NCBI GenBank assembly: GCA_029747015.1
Contig: JAKOGI010000439.1
Coordinates: 426,501-490,500 of the forward strand
Source of the DNA: Carnegiea gigantea
Taxonomy: Eukaryota; Streptophyta; Magnoliopsida; Caryophyllales; Cactaceae
Length of the DNA: 64,000 nucleotides
Direction: 5' to 3'
Part shown: positions 8,911 through 21,863 of the stretch, piece by piece
Position numbering within the stretch: the first letter of the stretch is position 1
Layout of the letters: each line of letters starts with the position of its first letter
Notes under the pieces: generated by a model
Database searches by the model: none
The model's input: only the letters and a program-made list of their open reading frames with translations
What the model was told of the DNA's origin: nothing
Position numbers and translations under genes: made by a program

Positions 8911-11907
8911 GCATCAGAGCAACAGAATGCCCCTGGATCAGACTCGCAGTAGGTAAATGAGGTCATAGTTAACAGTTCATATATCGTAGTTAATAGTTCT
9001 TGTTTATATGAAAGCCGACTTTCTTATAACTTCACTAAAAAAATTGAATAAAATCACTGTGTTGCTGGGACTTACGATTACGATCAAATGAATATGATCA
9101 AATGCCAGTACTGTCAGGACAAATTTGGAAATTGTCCGGCAGGCTTTTGATTTTGACTTACGAAATTTGGTGGAGTTTTTAAAAGTTTGCTATGAATGGC
9201 TTTCTAAATTTTAAGAGGCTTTTTGGAAAGACGAAATATGAATTGAAGGAAAGAGTGGCTGTGGAATGTCCAACGTAGCTGTAAATTGTGAATTTTGGGC
9301 ACACAAAAATTGAAAATTAGCATGACCATTAAGGGGCAAAACGCTACACTTAATTGTCACTGAGATTATGTTGGGTGTTTTTTTTTTTTTTTTTTTTGGT
9401 GGGCCATCACAAAATCCGTGCGTGCTTATTGAGGCCAGTCATTCCGCGGTTGCTCTGGTCTGTCGAGCTCGTGACGCAATTTGAAAAAGTGTAGGTAGTG
9501 CATGCGTTGTGATTTGTGAGACATTAAATTGTGTCGAATATGCGTGTATGTATGTATGTGACCTAAGTAGGATAACTAAACTTCAAAGATGAACTCATTA
9601 TGACGATTAAGGCGTTAAAAAAAAATATTAAGAAGAAAAAGAGGAAGGAGAAAAAGTAAGTCTGAAAAACCTAATCCATATTCAATTATCGCATTGAATG
9701 ACTTTAGTTTACATCGATCTCACCTTTGATATAGATAACCTGTCCAACTTTGGTACGCGAACTCTGCACAATGTTTCATCTTACTATATTTAAAGTCTTA
9801 AAGAATCAAAAAGTATAAATTTTCGGAAAAATTAATGGTATTTTTGGCTGCTCGCTCGTTGATCTTTCAAATTTTTGTTCATAAGAGTTAGAGCTTTTCA
9901 ATTATAAATTCTCTCTAATTGCAGAACTCAAATTTGACACAGTACTTAAAGGAAGCAAATTGCAAGCTACTTAAAGCAATCTATACTAGTTGGACAACTA
10001 AAGTTTATAGTTTACAACACAGTGTAAGAATTTGGATAAATCAATGTGTATAAATTGAAATGTGATAAGGTAAAATCTATAATATAAATTTTCAAATTAT
10101 TATGATCAATTTACATTATTTTTTTTGTTAAACAATTTTAGCAAAACTTTATGTGAATATCACTTTTTTTTTTTGGTTGATAGAATGATATACTTATGTA
10201 ACCTCCCCTTCTCAATAACCCTTCTAGTTTTATTTAATGGGTGACCTAGCTGATCACAGTATCCAACCCACTACACTCAACTATATTACTAATTTAGGAT
10301 TCCTTTTCGAGTCGAGTGAAAATTCAATTTACTGGATGGCGGAGCATTTGAGAACAATTCGAAAAGCAATATATAGGCAGTGGCCTAATAGGAGATCCCA
10401 TGCATTGATGACGTAGAAAGCTTAACTCATGGACTACGTAAAAAACTAACTGTTGTATTTTATATAAAGATAAATTGGGCTATAAACAGACGAGTCATGC
10501 ATATAAACTGAAATGTAGTTCAACCCAAAATAAATTGGCAACTGGCGAAATAACTCTTTGGCGAAATATCTCTTTAGCATCATATAAATGTTCAAGACGT
10601 CTTTTTTTTTTTTTAATGCGGGACAACACCCACTTTATATTATTCACATGCCTGCCCACGTGTAGGCTACTGATAAGGCCCAACACGCGACATGATCCGA
10701 AATAGGGGGACAGAGGCAAATCAAGACCGAACAGCTTTACTCCTGTACCATGTTAAATGTTATATAAATTGGGTCATATATAAACCAACTAGTCATGCAT
10801 ATAAGTTCAAATGAGATTTCTACCCAAAATCAATTAAAAATATGTGGAGTAACTCGTTAGCCTTAATTATATCCATGCCTCTAATTTTTCAATGTGAAAC
10901 AACACTCATTTTATAATCTTCACACTAACATATGCCAACCGTACTAAAAAGCCACATTACTTGCTAAAACATTTCAGATTTTGACATAAACCAGAACTTA
11001 ATAGCTACTAAAATACAAGAGTGTATACCTGACGGTTGGCCTCCCTTCCCTTCCTTCCCACGTCCAATACCTAATTTCAGATATATTCACCTTACATGGA
11101 AATGTATGTGAGATATTTTGGTTGGATATGATCACTCTTTTTCTTCTCTTTAGAGTCTCCGAAGGAAATTAACATGAAATTGGTAGTGACATCTTTTTTT
11201 GTTAGTTCGGTGTAGAAATCTGGTAGCTGTTATGTTTACATCGTACAGCTAATTAAGACTTGTTCCCTCTAATCTCTAATTCGGTACCAGAAACTCAATC
11301 GTCAGTTTTGCTTCAAATTCATGCGTGTAGGAGCTGATTTGCTGTGTAATAGCCTCATACGACAACATTCACTATATTATGGTCATCCAAATTATAAATT
11401 ATAAAAAAAGGAAATTAATTTACATCAACTTCGATGGCAAATTTCCACTTAGAACCTCAGCATATGTGCATGATAGTAAGAAATCAACAATAATGTGAAT
11501 TATTTTCTTTCCCAACAATTTGGTATTTACTTATGAACTTGTAACAACAGATAATGTGAGTAAGCTCACAAGAGCGAAAAAAAAGAAAAGAGAGAAACTC
11601 TCAAAATGAGTGCGTTTACAAAGTTTCCAATAATTATATTCTCATTGTCAAAGAAAAAAGTTCGTATATGATAATTCTAAAAATCCCAGAAAATATCTGT
11701 AAACATCTAAAACTAGAAAGCAAACACCATAACTAAGATGACCACCAAGCATCTGCCACATTAAATAGTCTTAAAGGATCGATAATGGAGACATCTTCCA
11801 CCCAAATATTGCATCGGCAAAGCCTTGTGAAGTACGAAAAGTTTAAGAATGAACATTTGCTTTATTTCGATTTGTTTTTGTGCCTTTATTGAAATAAAAC
11901 AAGATAT
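8911..11907. other. Intergenic DNA without recognised gene
   Basis: AT-rich DNA with a long T run near 9379-9399. Two diverged copies of one repeat are described separately at 10465-10945. No coding region is supported: the frame near 10475-10705 overlaps that repeat. Confidence 0.5.
10465..10945. repeat. Diverged two-copy direct repeat
   Basis: Copy 1 (about 10470-10665) and copy 2 (about 10765-10925) share ordered words: AAATTGGG, AGTCATGCATATAA, ACCCAAAAT, then an AACTC-TT-GC block, and finally ACAACACCCACTTTATA or ACAACACTCATTTTATA. It is probably a dispersed repeat duplicated in tandem. The family was not identified. Confidence 0.55.
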
Positions 11908-12925
11908 TGTTGAATCTATTAGTGGCTAAACATTTTGATGAAACACAAAATTTGCTAAGACATTATTCATTCAAGAGACTAAGTGGTTAAGAAATGAGAA
12001 ATGAGCAACCTACTTTTTTTAAATATTCTGTTAATAATTTGATTGATACAATATCATCATAATTTTATTTGATTGGTGATTTGGGTAAATAAATCAAGGA
12101 AAGTATCTAGCCCATTCAAAATTTGAATTTCAAATTTTGAAGTGACAAATTGATTTTTCATCCATTATACTTGCTATATAATTTGATCTTGCATATTTAA
12201 AATATTCTATTGGCCATATTATCATACTACAAATTTGTAAACCAATATCATGATCGAAGTATCAAAATCTCTTATATTTTATTGCAAAGAAAAGATCTTA
12301 TTTGAAGATGGTATTTGCAATATTCTGTGAATATATTATGCAGAGCATCATATCAACCAAGAATCAAAACAGAAACTGCTGACAAGAAATCAAGGGCTTG
12401 AAATACAGTTTTAGCATACACTGGGCAGGATTTCCTTTCTTGGTGCACGTCCACTTGAGCTTATAAATAGAGGCCAAATGAGGAAGAGCAAGCATTCAAG
12501 CAAGTTGCAAGAACATTGACATGTACATTTGAGAATTTACTCTGAACATTACATTGTGATCAAAAGTCGTGAGTGTATTGAGGAATTCTTTATTAAGGAG
12601 TGAATTTGGGAGTTGGTATGAGGTTAGAACTTCCCCATACTTAAATCAAGAGGTTGATTTTTAAGTACTTGAGATCTTTAGAGTGAGGTAGCTCTGAGAG
12701 ATTGTGAGAATTTATCTTAATTTAAAAAAAAGTAGAGAGTTGAATCCCAAAGTTAGATAAGTCTAGGAGGGGACCTAAGTCTGATTGAAGTCTAACTTCA
12801 TTAAAATATCATTGCATATTATCATTATTTAAATTCTACATTTACTTTCAAGTTTGATTTCAAGTTGATTTTAAATTGTTACAATCACTCTATTCACCCT
12901 CCCTCTAGGGCGATTTGACTCTTCA
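11908..12925 (+). repeat. 5' LTR of the Copia element
   Basis: It begins TGTTGAATCTATTAG and ends GACTCTTCA. It aligns along its whole length with the 3' LTR at 20547-21574, with a scatter of substitutions and short indels. A TATAAATA box is at 12462-12469. Confidence 0.93.
12462..12469 (+). promoter_or_regulatory. TATA box of 5' LTR
   Basis: TATAAATA is preceded by GCACGTCCACTTGAGCT and is conserved at the matching place of the 3' LTR (21117-21124). This is the likely U3 core promoter. Confidence 0.7.
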
Positions 12926-12927
12926 AT

Positions 12928-12940
12928 TGGTATCAGAGCC
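12928..12940 (+). other. Primer binding site (tRNA-Met type)
   Basis: TGGTATCAGAGCC lies two bases after the 5' LTR end. It is the classic plant PBS complementary to the 3' end of initiator methionine tRNA. Confidence 0.92.
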
Positions 12941-12980
12941 AGTCCACATTCTTTGACCTAACAGTCGAGTGGGTGACAAT

Positions 12981-14640
12981 CATGGCGTTTTCTGGATATG
13001 TCAATATTGAAGGAAGCTCTACTGTTAGATCCCTTTATTTAAAGGAACAAACTTTTCATATTGGAAAAATGCCATGCAAATTTTTATTGAACCTATTGAT
13101 ATGGAATTGTGGAAAATTGTGAACAATGGACCTTACTCTATTTCTAAGATTAAAAATGATAAGGGAGAATTCATTGTTAACTCAAAAGATCAATACACGA
13201 GTGCTGATTGGGAAAATCTCACCAAGAATTCAAGAGCTAAGCATATTCTTTATTGTGGTTTGGATGCTAACTAATATAATCGTATTTCTGCGTGTGATAC
13301 AGCTCAGCAGATCTAGAACAAACTAATTGTTACTTATAAAGGGACAAGCCAAGTTCGTGAAACCAAAATGAATATGTTCATACATCAATATGAGCTATTC
13401 AAAATGCAGTCAGACGAATCGATAAAGGATATGTATACTTAATTCACCGACATCATAGATAACCTAAAATTGCTTGGCAAGATTTACACAAATGAAGAAA
13501 TGGTGAGAAAGATTCTTCGATGCCTCCCTAAGAACAAATGGGGGCCGAAAGTTACAGCAATCGAAGAAGCTCAAGATCTCAAGAAGTTAGAATTGGATGA
13601 TCTTCTGGTGAAGCTCTTGACACATGAGATTCATCTCAAAGAAGACAAAGGGGAAAGCTCAAAGAAGGGAATAGCTCTAAAAGTCGCACAAGATGATTCC
13701 ACCTCCGAAGAGGAAAAAAAACCAACGACAATGATGAAGAAGTATTCTCATTGATCGTTCGAGGCCATAATAAAATAGGACTAAAAAAAAAATTTAATCA
13801 ACAAAGATTTAGCTCAAAAGGATCCACTTTAAAAAGAGATAAAAAATTCCACAAAGGTAAGTTTTTCAATAAAGATAACACTAATGTCAGTTCTTATTAT
13901 GGATGTGGTATGGCAGGACATTTGTGGAAGGATTGCGCATTAATCCAAAAAGTGGGAGAAAAAAGGAGGATCAAGAAGAAAGAGAATAAGAGAGCAATGA
14001 TCACTGCCTGGAGCGATAGCGAAACAAGCGACAGCGAAAGCGATGAAGAACACACTATGAATACCTACCTTATGGCTAGGAGGTATAAGATGATGAACAA
14101 TCTGAATGCGAAAGTACTGATGAGGTAGATATATCAGCAATATATGAATGCTCTAAAGATGAATTAATTGTAATTAGCTTTGCTAAGCTAGAACAAAAAT
14201 ATCTATCTAAGCACAAAGACCTTAAGAAAAAGGTATGAGAACTAAGCCAGAAAAATGTAGGCCTTGAAAAGTTGAATAATGACCTTCATGAGAAAGCTAA
14301 AGCCCTAGAAATGAAAAATGCGGAATTATTAACCAAGTGTGATGCGAATCACAAGACAATTCTTAAATTTACCTAGGGACAAGAAAATTTAGATAGACTG
14401 CTTAGCACTCAAAGAGCATCCTTTAATAAAGAAGCAATTGGATATGATCACTTTAACAAAAAGAAAAACTATAAGAATTTCTTTGTAAAACCCACATTAC
14501 ATAAAAGAATGACAAAACACGCAATTATTATTCGAAAGATCGTCATATTGCTTATTCATGCCCATTTAGAAAAGCCTGTTCAAAGATCATTCAAATATGG
14601 GTTCCTAAAGTAACAAGACCACCTAATGTAGTGGCTTATG
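12981..14640 (+). pseudogene. Decayed Copia gag
   Basis: The ATG at 12981 opens a gag-like frame that shifts within about 70 bases; matching gag sequence (the FIEPIDMELWKIV region) continues in another frame from about 13074. Further pieces at 13470-13754 and 13751-14128 carry the gag middle and a nucleocapsid zinc knuckle (about 13890-13940, GCGMAGHLWKDC) in which the first cysteine of the CCHC box is replaced by tyrosine. From 14129 to about 14340 a Lys/Glu/Leu-rich heptad-like stretch suggests a coiled coil, as known for Sirevirus gag. Several in-frame stops are present. Its original role is capsid formation and RNA packaging. Confidence 0.8.
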
Positions 14641-14699
14641 GTTTTGAATCTAGATTTAATGCTAAAAGTAGAAGGAAGGGTTGATTTTCTATTTTATAG

Positions 14700-17600
14700 G
14701 TGTGCTTGAAATCCGAACAAGACTTGTGATACCTCGATAGTGGATGTTCAACGCACATGAGCGGTAATGCTTCCTAGTTTACTAAGATAAAAAAGAAAGG
14801 ACATGGAGTGTCACCTTTGGCGACAAAAGCATAGGTAAAATAATTGGCGTTAGAAAAATAGGTAAAGATCCCTCTAATTCCATTGATAATATCTATCTAG
14901 TTGACGGATTAAAATTTCACTCATTAAGCATATCTCAATTATGTGACAAAGGAAACCTTGTAACCTTTGATTCAACTCATTGTATTGTTAAAGATAAGAA
15001 ATCTGATAAAATCACTTTTTATGGACTTAGAATAGATAATGTTTATGCTATAGACATTGATAATATTCCTTCATATAATTTATCATTTTTTAAAGCCTCA
15101 CATCACGAGGATAAGTGGCTATAGCATCGAAGACTGGGTCATGCAAGCATGCATACAATTAAGTAATTAGCTAAAAAAGAATTAGTACGAGGACTCCCTT
15201 CGCGCAATTTTGAATATGATCACATATGTGATGAGTGTGCTAAAGGAAAAGAAGTACATAACTCTTTTAAGTCAAAAAATAATATCAGCACATCTAGACT
15301 GTTAGAACTACTTCATATGGACTTATGTGGACTAATACGGCAACACAGTAAGTATATTCTTTTGATTATAGATGATTATTCTCGCTTCACATGGGTTTCC
15401 TTTTTGAAAGAAAAGAATGAACCTTTTAAAGAATTTTCAAAACTCAGCAAACAATTATAAGTTTATAAAACTCACCAATCGTATTTATAAGAAGTGATCA
15501 TGATAGAGAGTTTGATTAAAAAGAATTTATAGAATTTTATAATGATCACGAAATTGCTCACAATTTTTCAACACATGAACACCTCAACAGAACGGTGTAG
15601 TTGAGAGAAAAAAATCTCACGTTAGAAGATATGGCCTACACAATGATGTGCGAAAGTAATGTCTCTCAAAACTTTTGGGCTGAAGCAGTAAACACTGCCA
15701 ATCATGTTCTGAATCGATGTTTAATTCAAGCAATCCCAAAAAGAACACCTTATGAATTATTTAAAGGCAAACGCCCCAACATCTCATATTTTAGACCTTT
15801 TGGATGCAAATGCTTTGTTCATAATAATGGAAAAAATAATCTAGGAAAATTTGATGCTAGAAGTGATGAAGGAATATTTGTGGGATACTCTATGCATAGT
15901 AAGGCATATAGAATTTATAACAAACGCACCAAACTATCGAGGAAAGCATTCATGTAATTTTTGATAAATCTAATGACACTGTGTTAAGGGGTTCTATAGC
16001 CCAAAATCTGCATTTAAATAAGTATGGTGATGATGAAGATGAAGCAGCAAAAGAAGTAAATCCTGCTAATGAGCGGCCACAAGAACTGCAAGAAGACTCC
16101 TCACCTTAGGAAGAAAAGGAGCCCACAAAGGAAGAAAGTTCCCCACCTAATACATTACAGCAAGAGGTAACCCAGAAACACTTCAAGTATAAATCATCCC
16201 ATCCAATGGATAATCTATTGATGGATATATCCACAGGTGTAAGAACTCGCTCATTTCTACGTAATTTTTGTGCATTCTTTGCTTTTGCATCACTCATAGA
16301 ACCAAAGAATCATCTAGAAGCACTTAGTGATGCAAATTGGATAAATGCTATGCAAGATGAATTAAATCAATTCGAAAGAAATCAAGCATAGACACTTACA
16401 ACTCGACCAAGTGACCATCCAGTTATAGGAACTAAATGGGTCTTTCGAAATAAATTGGATGAAACTGGAAATGTTATAAGGAATAAAGCAAGATTAGTGG
16501 CTAAACGATATAATCAAGAAGAAGGTATTGATTTTGATGAAACCTTTGCCCTTATTGCACAACTAGAAGCAATAAAAATACTATTGGCATTTGCATCACA
16601 TATGAATATAAAATTTTATCAAATGCATGTAAAATATGTCTTCTTAAATGGATATCTACAAGAAGAAGTCTATGTAGAACAACCCCCAGCTTTGAAAACG
16701 CAAACTTTCCTATCATGTTTATAAATTTCAAAAGGCTCTTCATGGTCTAAAACAAGCCTCCAGGGCTTGGTATGAGAGATTGAGCATGTTTCTTTTAGAA
16801 CATGATTTTAAAAAGGAACTCATTGACAAAAACCTATTCACTAAAACGAAAGGTCACGACTTCATAATTATTCAAATTTACATAAACGACATACTTTTTA
16901 GCGCTACAAACAATTCCCCTTGTGAAGAATTTTCCAACCTTATGAGAAAAGAATTTGAGATGAGCATGATGGGAGAATTAACCTTCTTCTTAGGCCTTCA
17001 AATTAAGCAATGCAAAGATGGCATATTCATTAACCAAAGTAAATATGTAAACGAGCTGCTAAAAGGTACAAAATGGATTAAGCTAAACATGCTAAGATGC
17101 CTACGGCTACAACGAAAAAGTTAGATCTTGACAAAGAAGGGAAACCCATTAGTGAGAAGGTCTATCGAGGCATGATTGGTTCACTACTTTATCTTACCGC
17201 CAGTCGACCGGACATCATGTTCAGAGTATGTCTATGTGCTAGATTTCAAGCATTCTCGAAAGAATCTCATCTAAGGTGTGTGAAACGAATATCTAGATAC
17301 CTAGTTGGGACTAAAAGTTTTGGACTATGGTACCCTCAAGGGGGAGATTTCTCTTTAGTTGGATACACTAACGCAGATCATGCAGGTTATAAAGTCGATA
17401 GAAAAAGTACGTCAACTACATGTCAATTTCTTAGACCAAGCTTGGTCTCTTGGCACTCCGAGAAGCAAAATTCTGTCTCCCTTTCGACGGCAGAAGCAGA
17501 ATACATTGTTAGTGGTACATGCTGTGCACAACTACTTTGGAAAATACAACAATTATGGGACTTAGGGATTAATCTTAAAGAAGTTCCTACTAAGTGTGAT

Positions 17601-17777
17601 AATAAAAGTGCCATCAGTATTACTAAAAATCCTGTGCAACATTCACGTACTAAACATATTGAGGTACTTCACCATTTTATTCGTGATTATGTTGAAAAAG
17701 GTGATGTCACTTTGGAATTTATGCCTTCGGATTATCAATTAGGTGATATCTTCACCAAACGTCTGAGTGAAGATTGA
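14700..17777 (+). pseudogene. Decayed Copia pol (protease, integrase, RT, RNase H)
   Basis: Protease: a DSG active site at 14736-14744, with a stop codon two codons upstream. Integrase: a His/His then CDEC zinc-binding region (about 15120-15240) with a stop just before it, a DDYSRFTW segment near 15370, and a C-terminal part at about 15601-15957 after a frameshift. RT: pieces at 16206-17124 in shifting frames, with the YxDD box reading YIND (16879-16890) and an earlier aspartate of the palm replaced by histidine near 16630. RNase H: a long open piece 17097-17777 with the ADHAG, STAEAEY and IFTKRL landmarks. The order identifies Ty1/copia. Stops, shifts and lost catalytic residues show it is dead. 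Confidence 0.88.
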
Positions 17778-18509
17778 TTTAATTTTACTCGTCATGAACT
17801 TGGAATGTTAAATATAGATGCGTGAATTGAGGGGGAGCCCTCTCTTATGACTAATTCAATTCATGGAATATATTGTAGGCACAATTAATTTTCAAAAGGA
17901 CAAAGGAATTCTTGATAGTACCTAGTCAATGTAAATGACATATGAATATGGTACGCACTTATGTACAACTAGATTCAGTTGTTTTAGCTTAAAAATTAAT
18001 TTCAATGCCTTAATATGAATCTAGCATAAAATAAAGTACATCGTTCTCAAAATAAAGCTTGACTTTTTTTTTATCTGACCAGCAAAGTGTCCGCCCTTGA
18101 CCACGATTGACCAAGCAATTGCAATGCTTGACCCATTCTGCCCAAAACAAATAAGGAAAGTCAATCATAATCTTGTCAAAATTCTAGAAAATTACCATTT
18201 CTTGCTTGACTGAGATTGACTAAACAAACATGCAACACATCTTCTCTCACTTACTTTCCTTTTTCCTCTCCATTCCTTCTCATCCATTTGACCACCTCCT
18301 CTGCTCTCTTTCTTCTTCACGCCAAAAATCTTAGGCATAATCTTCCCAAATTCACCATATCTTTGCCCCAAATCTTTCGAAATTTCTACTCTACGTCTTG
18401 TTCCAACCTTGAATCACTGATTCAAGGCCCCAATTCTCACCTATAAAGTCATCCCTTACTACCCACCTTCCTCCTGATCCTCCATTGTTACTCCTCTAAA
18501 AGCACCACC

Positions 18510-20239
18510 ATGGCACCCAAAAGCAAGACCCCAAAATCCACCTCCACAACTCCCAAGCCCCGAAAAACCATCACCCAAAACTAGTCCCATCCGATGAAGT
18601 GCCCAGATCTTTGTCCGGCCCACATATGCGAGCACCCCCTTGCTGACCTCTTGTGATCCTTTCACTGTCTCTGACTCCACGACCAGCACCAACCCTCGAG
18701 CACCAACCCCTCAGTTACCGCCATCTCCACCGTGCTCTCCACTCACCACCAGCACCAGACACGACATCGCCTCCACTGCAGCCACTCCATCATCTGTCAC
18801 CGCTCGTTCGCCCACCGTCATGCATCCCGTCGACCCCAACCCTTCTTCGCAACTGCTACCCAACACCGCTAAGGCTATCCCTCAAGCTTGGTTCCATTCT
18901 AGTCTCGCTAGAGAAAAGTTTCTTTCCCATTTTGTCAATCAGTCTGTTCATGCTTATGAAAGAGTTGATGTTGAGTCTATTCAAGCTGATCAGTTGGGGT
19001 TCATTGATTATATATTGAGGAGCCCTTGTGGAAAATTGCTAGATTTAGGAGATGCACATTACCCCCAGCTTGTTCGTATGTTTTATGCTAATGTTCGAGT
19101 TGTTAAAACTGGGTCTGTCATCACTTTTGAATGTTAAGTCAAGTATACCCAATTCACATTGATCGAATCTGATTTGAATCATATACTCGACTTACCCACT
19201 GTCCAACAACCCGTCTTATCTCAGATTGAAATCAAGAATTGCTGTTTAGCTGAATTCGCAAATCTCCCCACTTCCTTACAGGGGTCCAATCTCTCCTACT
19301 TGATCCTAAAACATGACCCTCATCTGTTATACTATGTGCTTGTCTGCACCATTCTGTCAAAACCTAACTATACTGACAGCCTTAACCACAAAACTCTCGA
19401 ACTCATCTATCTTCTCGTGTCTAGCAAGCCAGTTAACTTTGCTCGCTACATCCTTGGCTATATGGACAAAGTTAGCTCTGTCACGCGTCCTATCCCACTT
19501 CCATACTTAAACTTGTTGACCCTCGTTTTCAAGCGCTTTGGCGTTTCTCTTGAGCACGAGATTTGTGAGACCAAGGCTATTCCTGTCATCACCCCCTCGT
19601 CCCTAAAAAACATTCAGTTCTTTAAAACTGATTCTGGTATTTAGAAATTCATTGAGAACATGACCCCAGATGAGAAAAAGTTTGTGTCTCTCTCAGCTTT
19701 GCTAAACATGTCAAGCCTCGCTTCACATTTCCACCTCTATCCCACCTCCTTCTCTCCTTGACCATGTCCTTACCCTCGATGAGCGAGTCTATGAGCTTTA
19801 GGAAACTGCTGATAGACTTGAGTACATTCTTGTCTAACACACTAACTCATTGAATGACTTCGCTCACAATCAGGCTATTTTAAACAATCACCTCACTTAA
19901 ACGCAATCCTCCCTAACTAAGCAATTCACTGTGCTTTATTAGAAATTGGATGATCTTATTTATCTAAGTAGTGTCACTCGCCGCTATGCTCTCAAGGGTG
20001 TCCCTTTGTCGGTTACCGAAAAAGCTCAATATGCCACTTATGCTACTCACCTTATTAATGTCACCAGCAAGTCCTTCCAATCCAAGAACTACTTCTCTCC
20101 TTTTTCCTACTCTCCCATTAGTTTCGGTTTCAATTTTGTCCTGTTAGTATGCTCAGACATACAATTTTTGTCCCATATTTCCCTCCTTTTTGATGAAAGG
20201 GGGGGAGAAAATATGGCATTTTGTGGTACTATGCTTTGA
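18510..20239 (+). pseudogene. Extra 3' ORF of Sirevirus (env-like position), decayed
   Basis: A third ORF lies between pol and the 3' LTR. It starts at ATG 18510 with a Lys/Pro/Thr-rich N terminus, is interrupted by a stop near 18582 and a shift, and continues as two blocks in one frame (18640-19137 and 19159-19644) separated by a single stop. The first block has a Pro/Ser/Thr-rich leader followed by a folded-looking segment (WFHSSLAREKFLSHF, YPQLVRMFYANVRV). This resembles the putative plant transposon protein domain found next to many plant retroelements. Later parts (about 19640-20150) are broken into short frames. No clear membrane segment was seen, so calling it env would be by position only. 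The function is unknown. Confidence 0.65.
20194..20212 (+). other. Internal polypurine tract
   Basis: A pure A/G stretch with a run of seven G lies 335 bp before the 3' LTR. Sireviruses are known for several purine tracts upstream of the 3' LTR; this fits that pattern. Confidence 0.55.
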
Positions 20240-20532
20240 TTATTCCACTTAGTTCTGCTATTATGTCACTTAGACAAAAACTATGCTAATGCCATGATTA
20301 TTTTACTTAGTTCAGTATATATTACTATGCCTTAAATGCTTAGTTGTTGTTATGTCACGATGCTCTAAACTGATGAATTACAATAGTTCACTATGCTACG
20401 TTGCCATAGTTTGCTCACTAGCATATTACATATCCTGGATTTAATATTTGGGTTTAATGCAATTATAACTAAGTATAGCACAAAACATGATCAATTAAAT
20501 TTGCATAAGGTAAGCTAATTTTGTCTTTCATC
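20240..20532 (+). other. Non-coding spacer before the 3' LTR
   Basis: AT-rich DNA with repeated CTATGCT and TTAGTT words and no coding potential. It separates the extra ORF from the terminal purine tract. Confidence 0.5.
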
Positions 20533-20546
20533 AAAAAAGTGGAGAT
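20533..20546 (+). other. Terminal polypurine tract
   Basis: AAAAAAGTGGAGAT directly precedes the 3' LTR and would prime plus-strand synthesis. Confidence 0.8.
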
Positions 20547-21574
20547 TATTGAATCTATTAGTGGGTAAACATTTTGATGAAACACAAAATTTACTAAGGC
20601 ATTAGTCAAGAGACTAAGTGGTTAAGAAATGAGAAATGAGCAACCTACTTCTTTTAAATATTCTGTTGATAATTTGATTGATACAATATCATCATAATTT
20701 TATTTGATTGGTGATTTGGGTAAATAAACCAAGAAAAGTGTCTAACATATTCAAAATTTGAATTTCAAATTTTGAAGAGACAAATTGGTTTGTCATCCGT
20801 GATACTTGTTATATAATTTGATCTTGCATGTTTAAAATATTTTGTTGGCCATATTATAATACTACAAATTTGTAAAACAATATCATGATCAAAGATTCAA
20901 AATCTCTTATATTTTATTGCAAAGAAGATATCTTATTTGAAGATGATATTTGCAATATTCTGTGAAGATATTATGCAGCATCATATCAACCTAAATCATG
21001 GAAAGGAAAGCAAGAGAATCAAAATGGAAACTACTAGCCAGAAATGAAGGGCCTGAAATACAGTTTCAGCATACACTGGACAAAATTTCCTTTCTTGGTG
21101 CACGTCCACTTGAGCTTATAAATAGAGGCCAAATGAGGAAGAGCAAGCATTCAAGCAAGTTGCAAGAACATTGAGCTATACATTTGAGAATTTACTCTGA
21201 ACATTACATTGTGATCAAAAGTTATTAGTATATTGAGGAATTCTTTATAAAGGAGTGAACTTATGAGTTGGTGTGAGGTCACAACTCCCCCTTACTTAAA
21301 TCAAGAGGTTGATTTAAGTACTTGAGATCTTCAAAGTGAGGCAGCTCTAAGAGATTATGAGAGTTCATCTTAATAAAAGAAGTAAAGAGTTGAATCATAG
21401 AATTAGATAACTCTAGGTAGGGACCTAAGCCTAATTGAGACCCAACCTCGTTAAAATATCATTGCGTATTATCATTATTTAAATTCTGCATTTACTTTCA
21501 AGTTTGATTTCAAGTTTATTTTAAATTGTTGCAATCGCCCTATTCACGCTCATCTGGGGCGATCAGACTCTTCA
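20547..21574 (+). repeat. 3' LTR of the Copia element
   Basis: It begins TATTGAATCTATTAG (the TG start mutated to TA) and ends GACTCTTCA. It aligns with the 5' LTR and keeps the TATAAATA box (21117-21124). The first 100 or so bases differ from the 5' LTR at about five positions plus one 7-8 base gap. Confidence 0.93.
21117..21124 (+). promoter_or_regulatory. TATA box of 3' LTR
   Basis: TATAAATA in the same context as in the 5' LTR. It could drive read-out transcription rightwards. Confidence 0.6.
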
Positions 21575-21863
21575 AATATGACAGAATTCAATGAAGATTC
21601 AACACAAGCTAGCTAATTGGTATGCATTCAACCAAGTTCTTATTAAGGTAATATATAAGGCAAGATGGAACATAAATTATATTGTAATATGGAATGGATA
21701 TATTTGGGTTACAAGACAAAAAATATATGTGCTGACAGATCGATTGCTCAACTTTCATCTACATTGCTCCAAATTGGTTACTCGTGTGCTTGTGTTGGAC
21801 TAATTAGTAGCCTATACATGAGGGGGCAAGACTAGATTGCTCGATTTTCTTGTCTGTGCCATC

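Larger units (their letters stand above)
11908..21574 (+). mobile_element. Sirevirus-type Ty1/copia LTR retrotransposon, decayed
   Basis: This 9.67 kb element has LTRs of 1018 and 1028 bp, a tRNA-Met type primer binding site right after the 5' LTR, and a purine tract right before the 3' LTR. The 5 bp flanks are GATAT (11903-11907) and AATAT (21575-21579), a 4/5 match. Gene order is gag, protease, integrase, RT, RNase H and then an additional ORF before the 3' LTR. Integrase ahead of RT defines Copia. The size, the coiled-coil-rich gag, the extra 3' ORF and the more than one purine tract fit the Sirevirus lineage. All reading frames carry stops or frameshifts and RT active-site residues are changed, so it is not autonomous. 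Confidence 0.9.

Noticed and set aside
12934..12950. A tRNA gene at the TGGTATCAGAGCC motif
   Set aside because: It is the retrotransposon primer binding site; no cloverleaf is present. The PBS-like words in the TRIMs were treated the same way.
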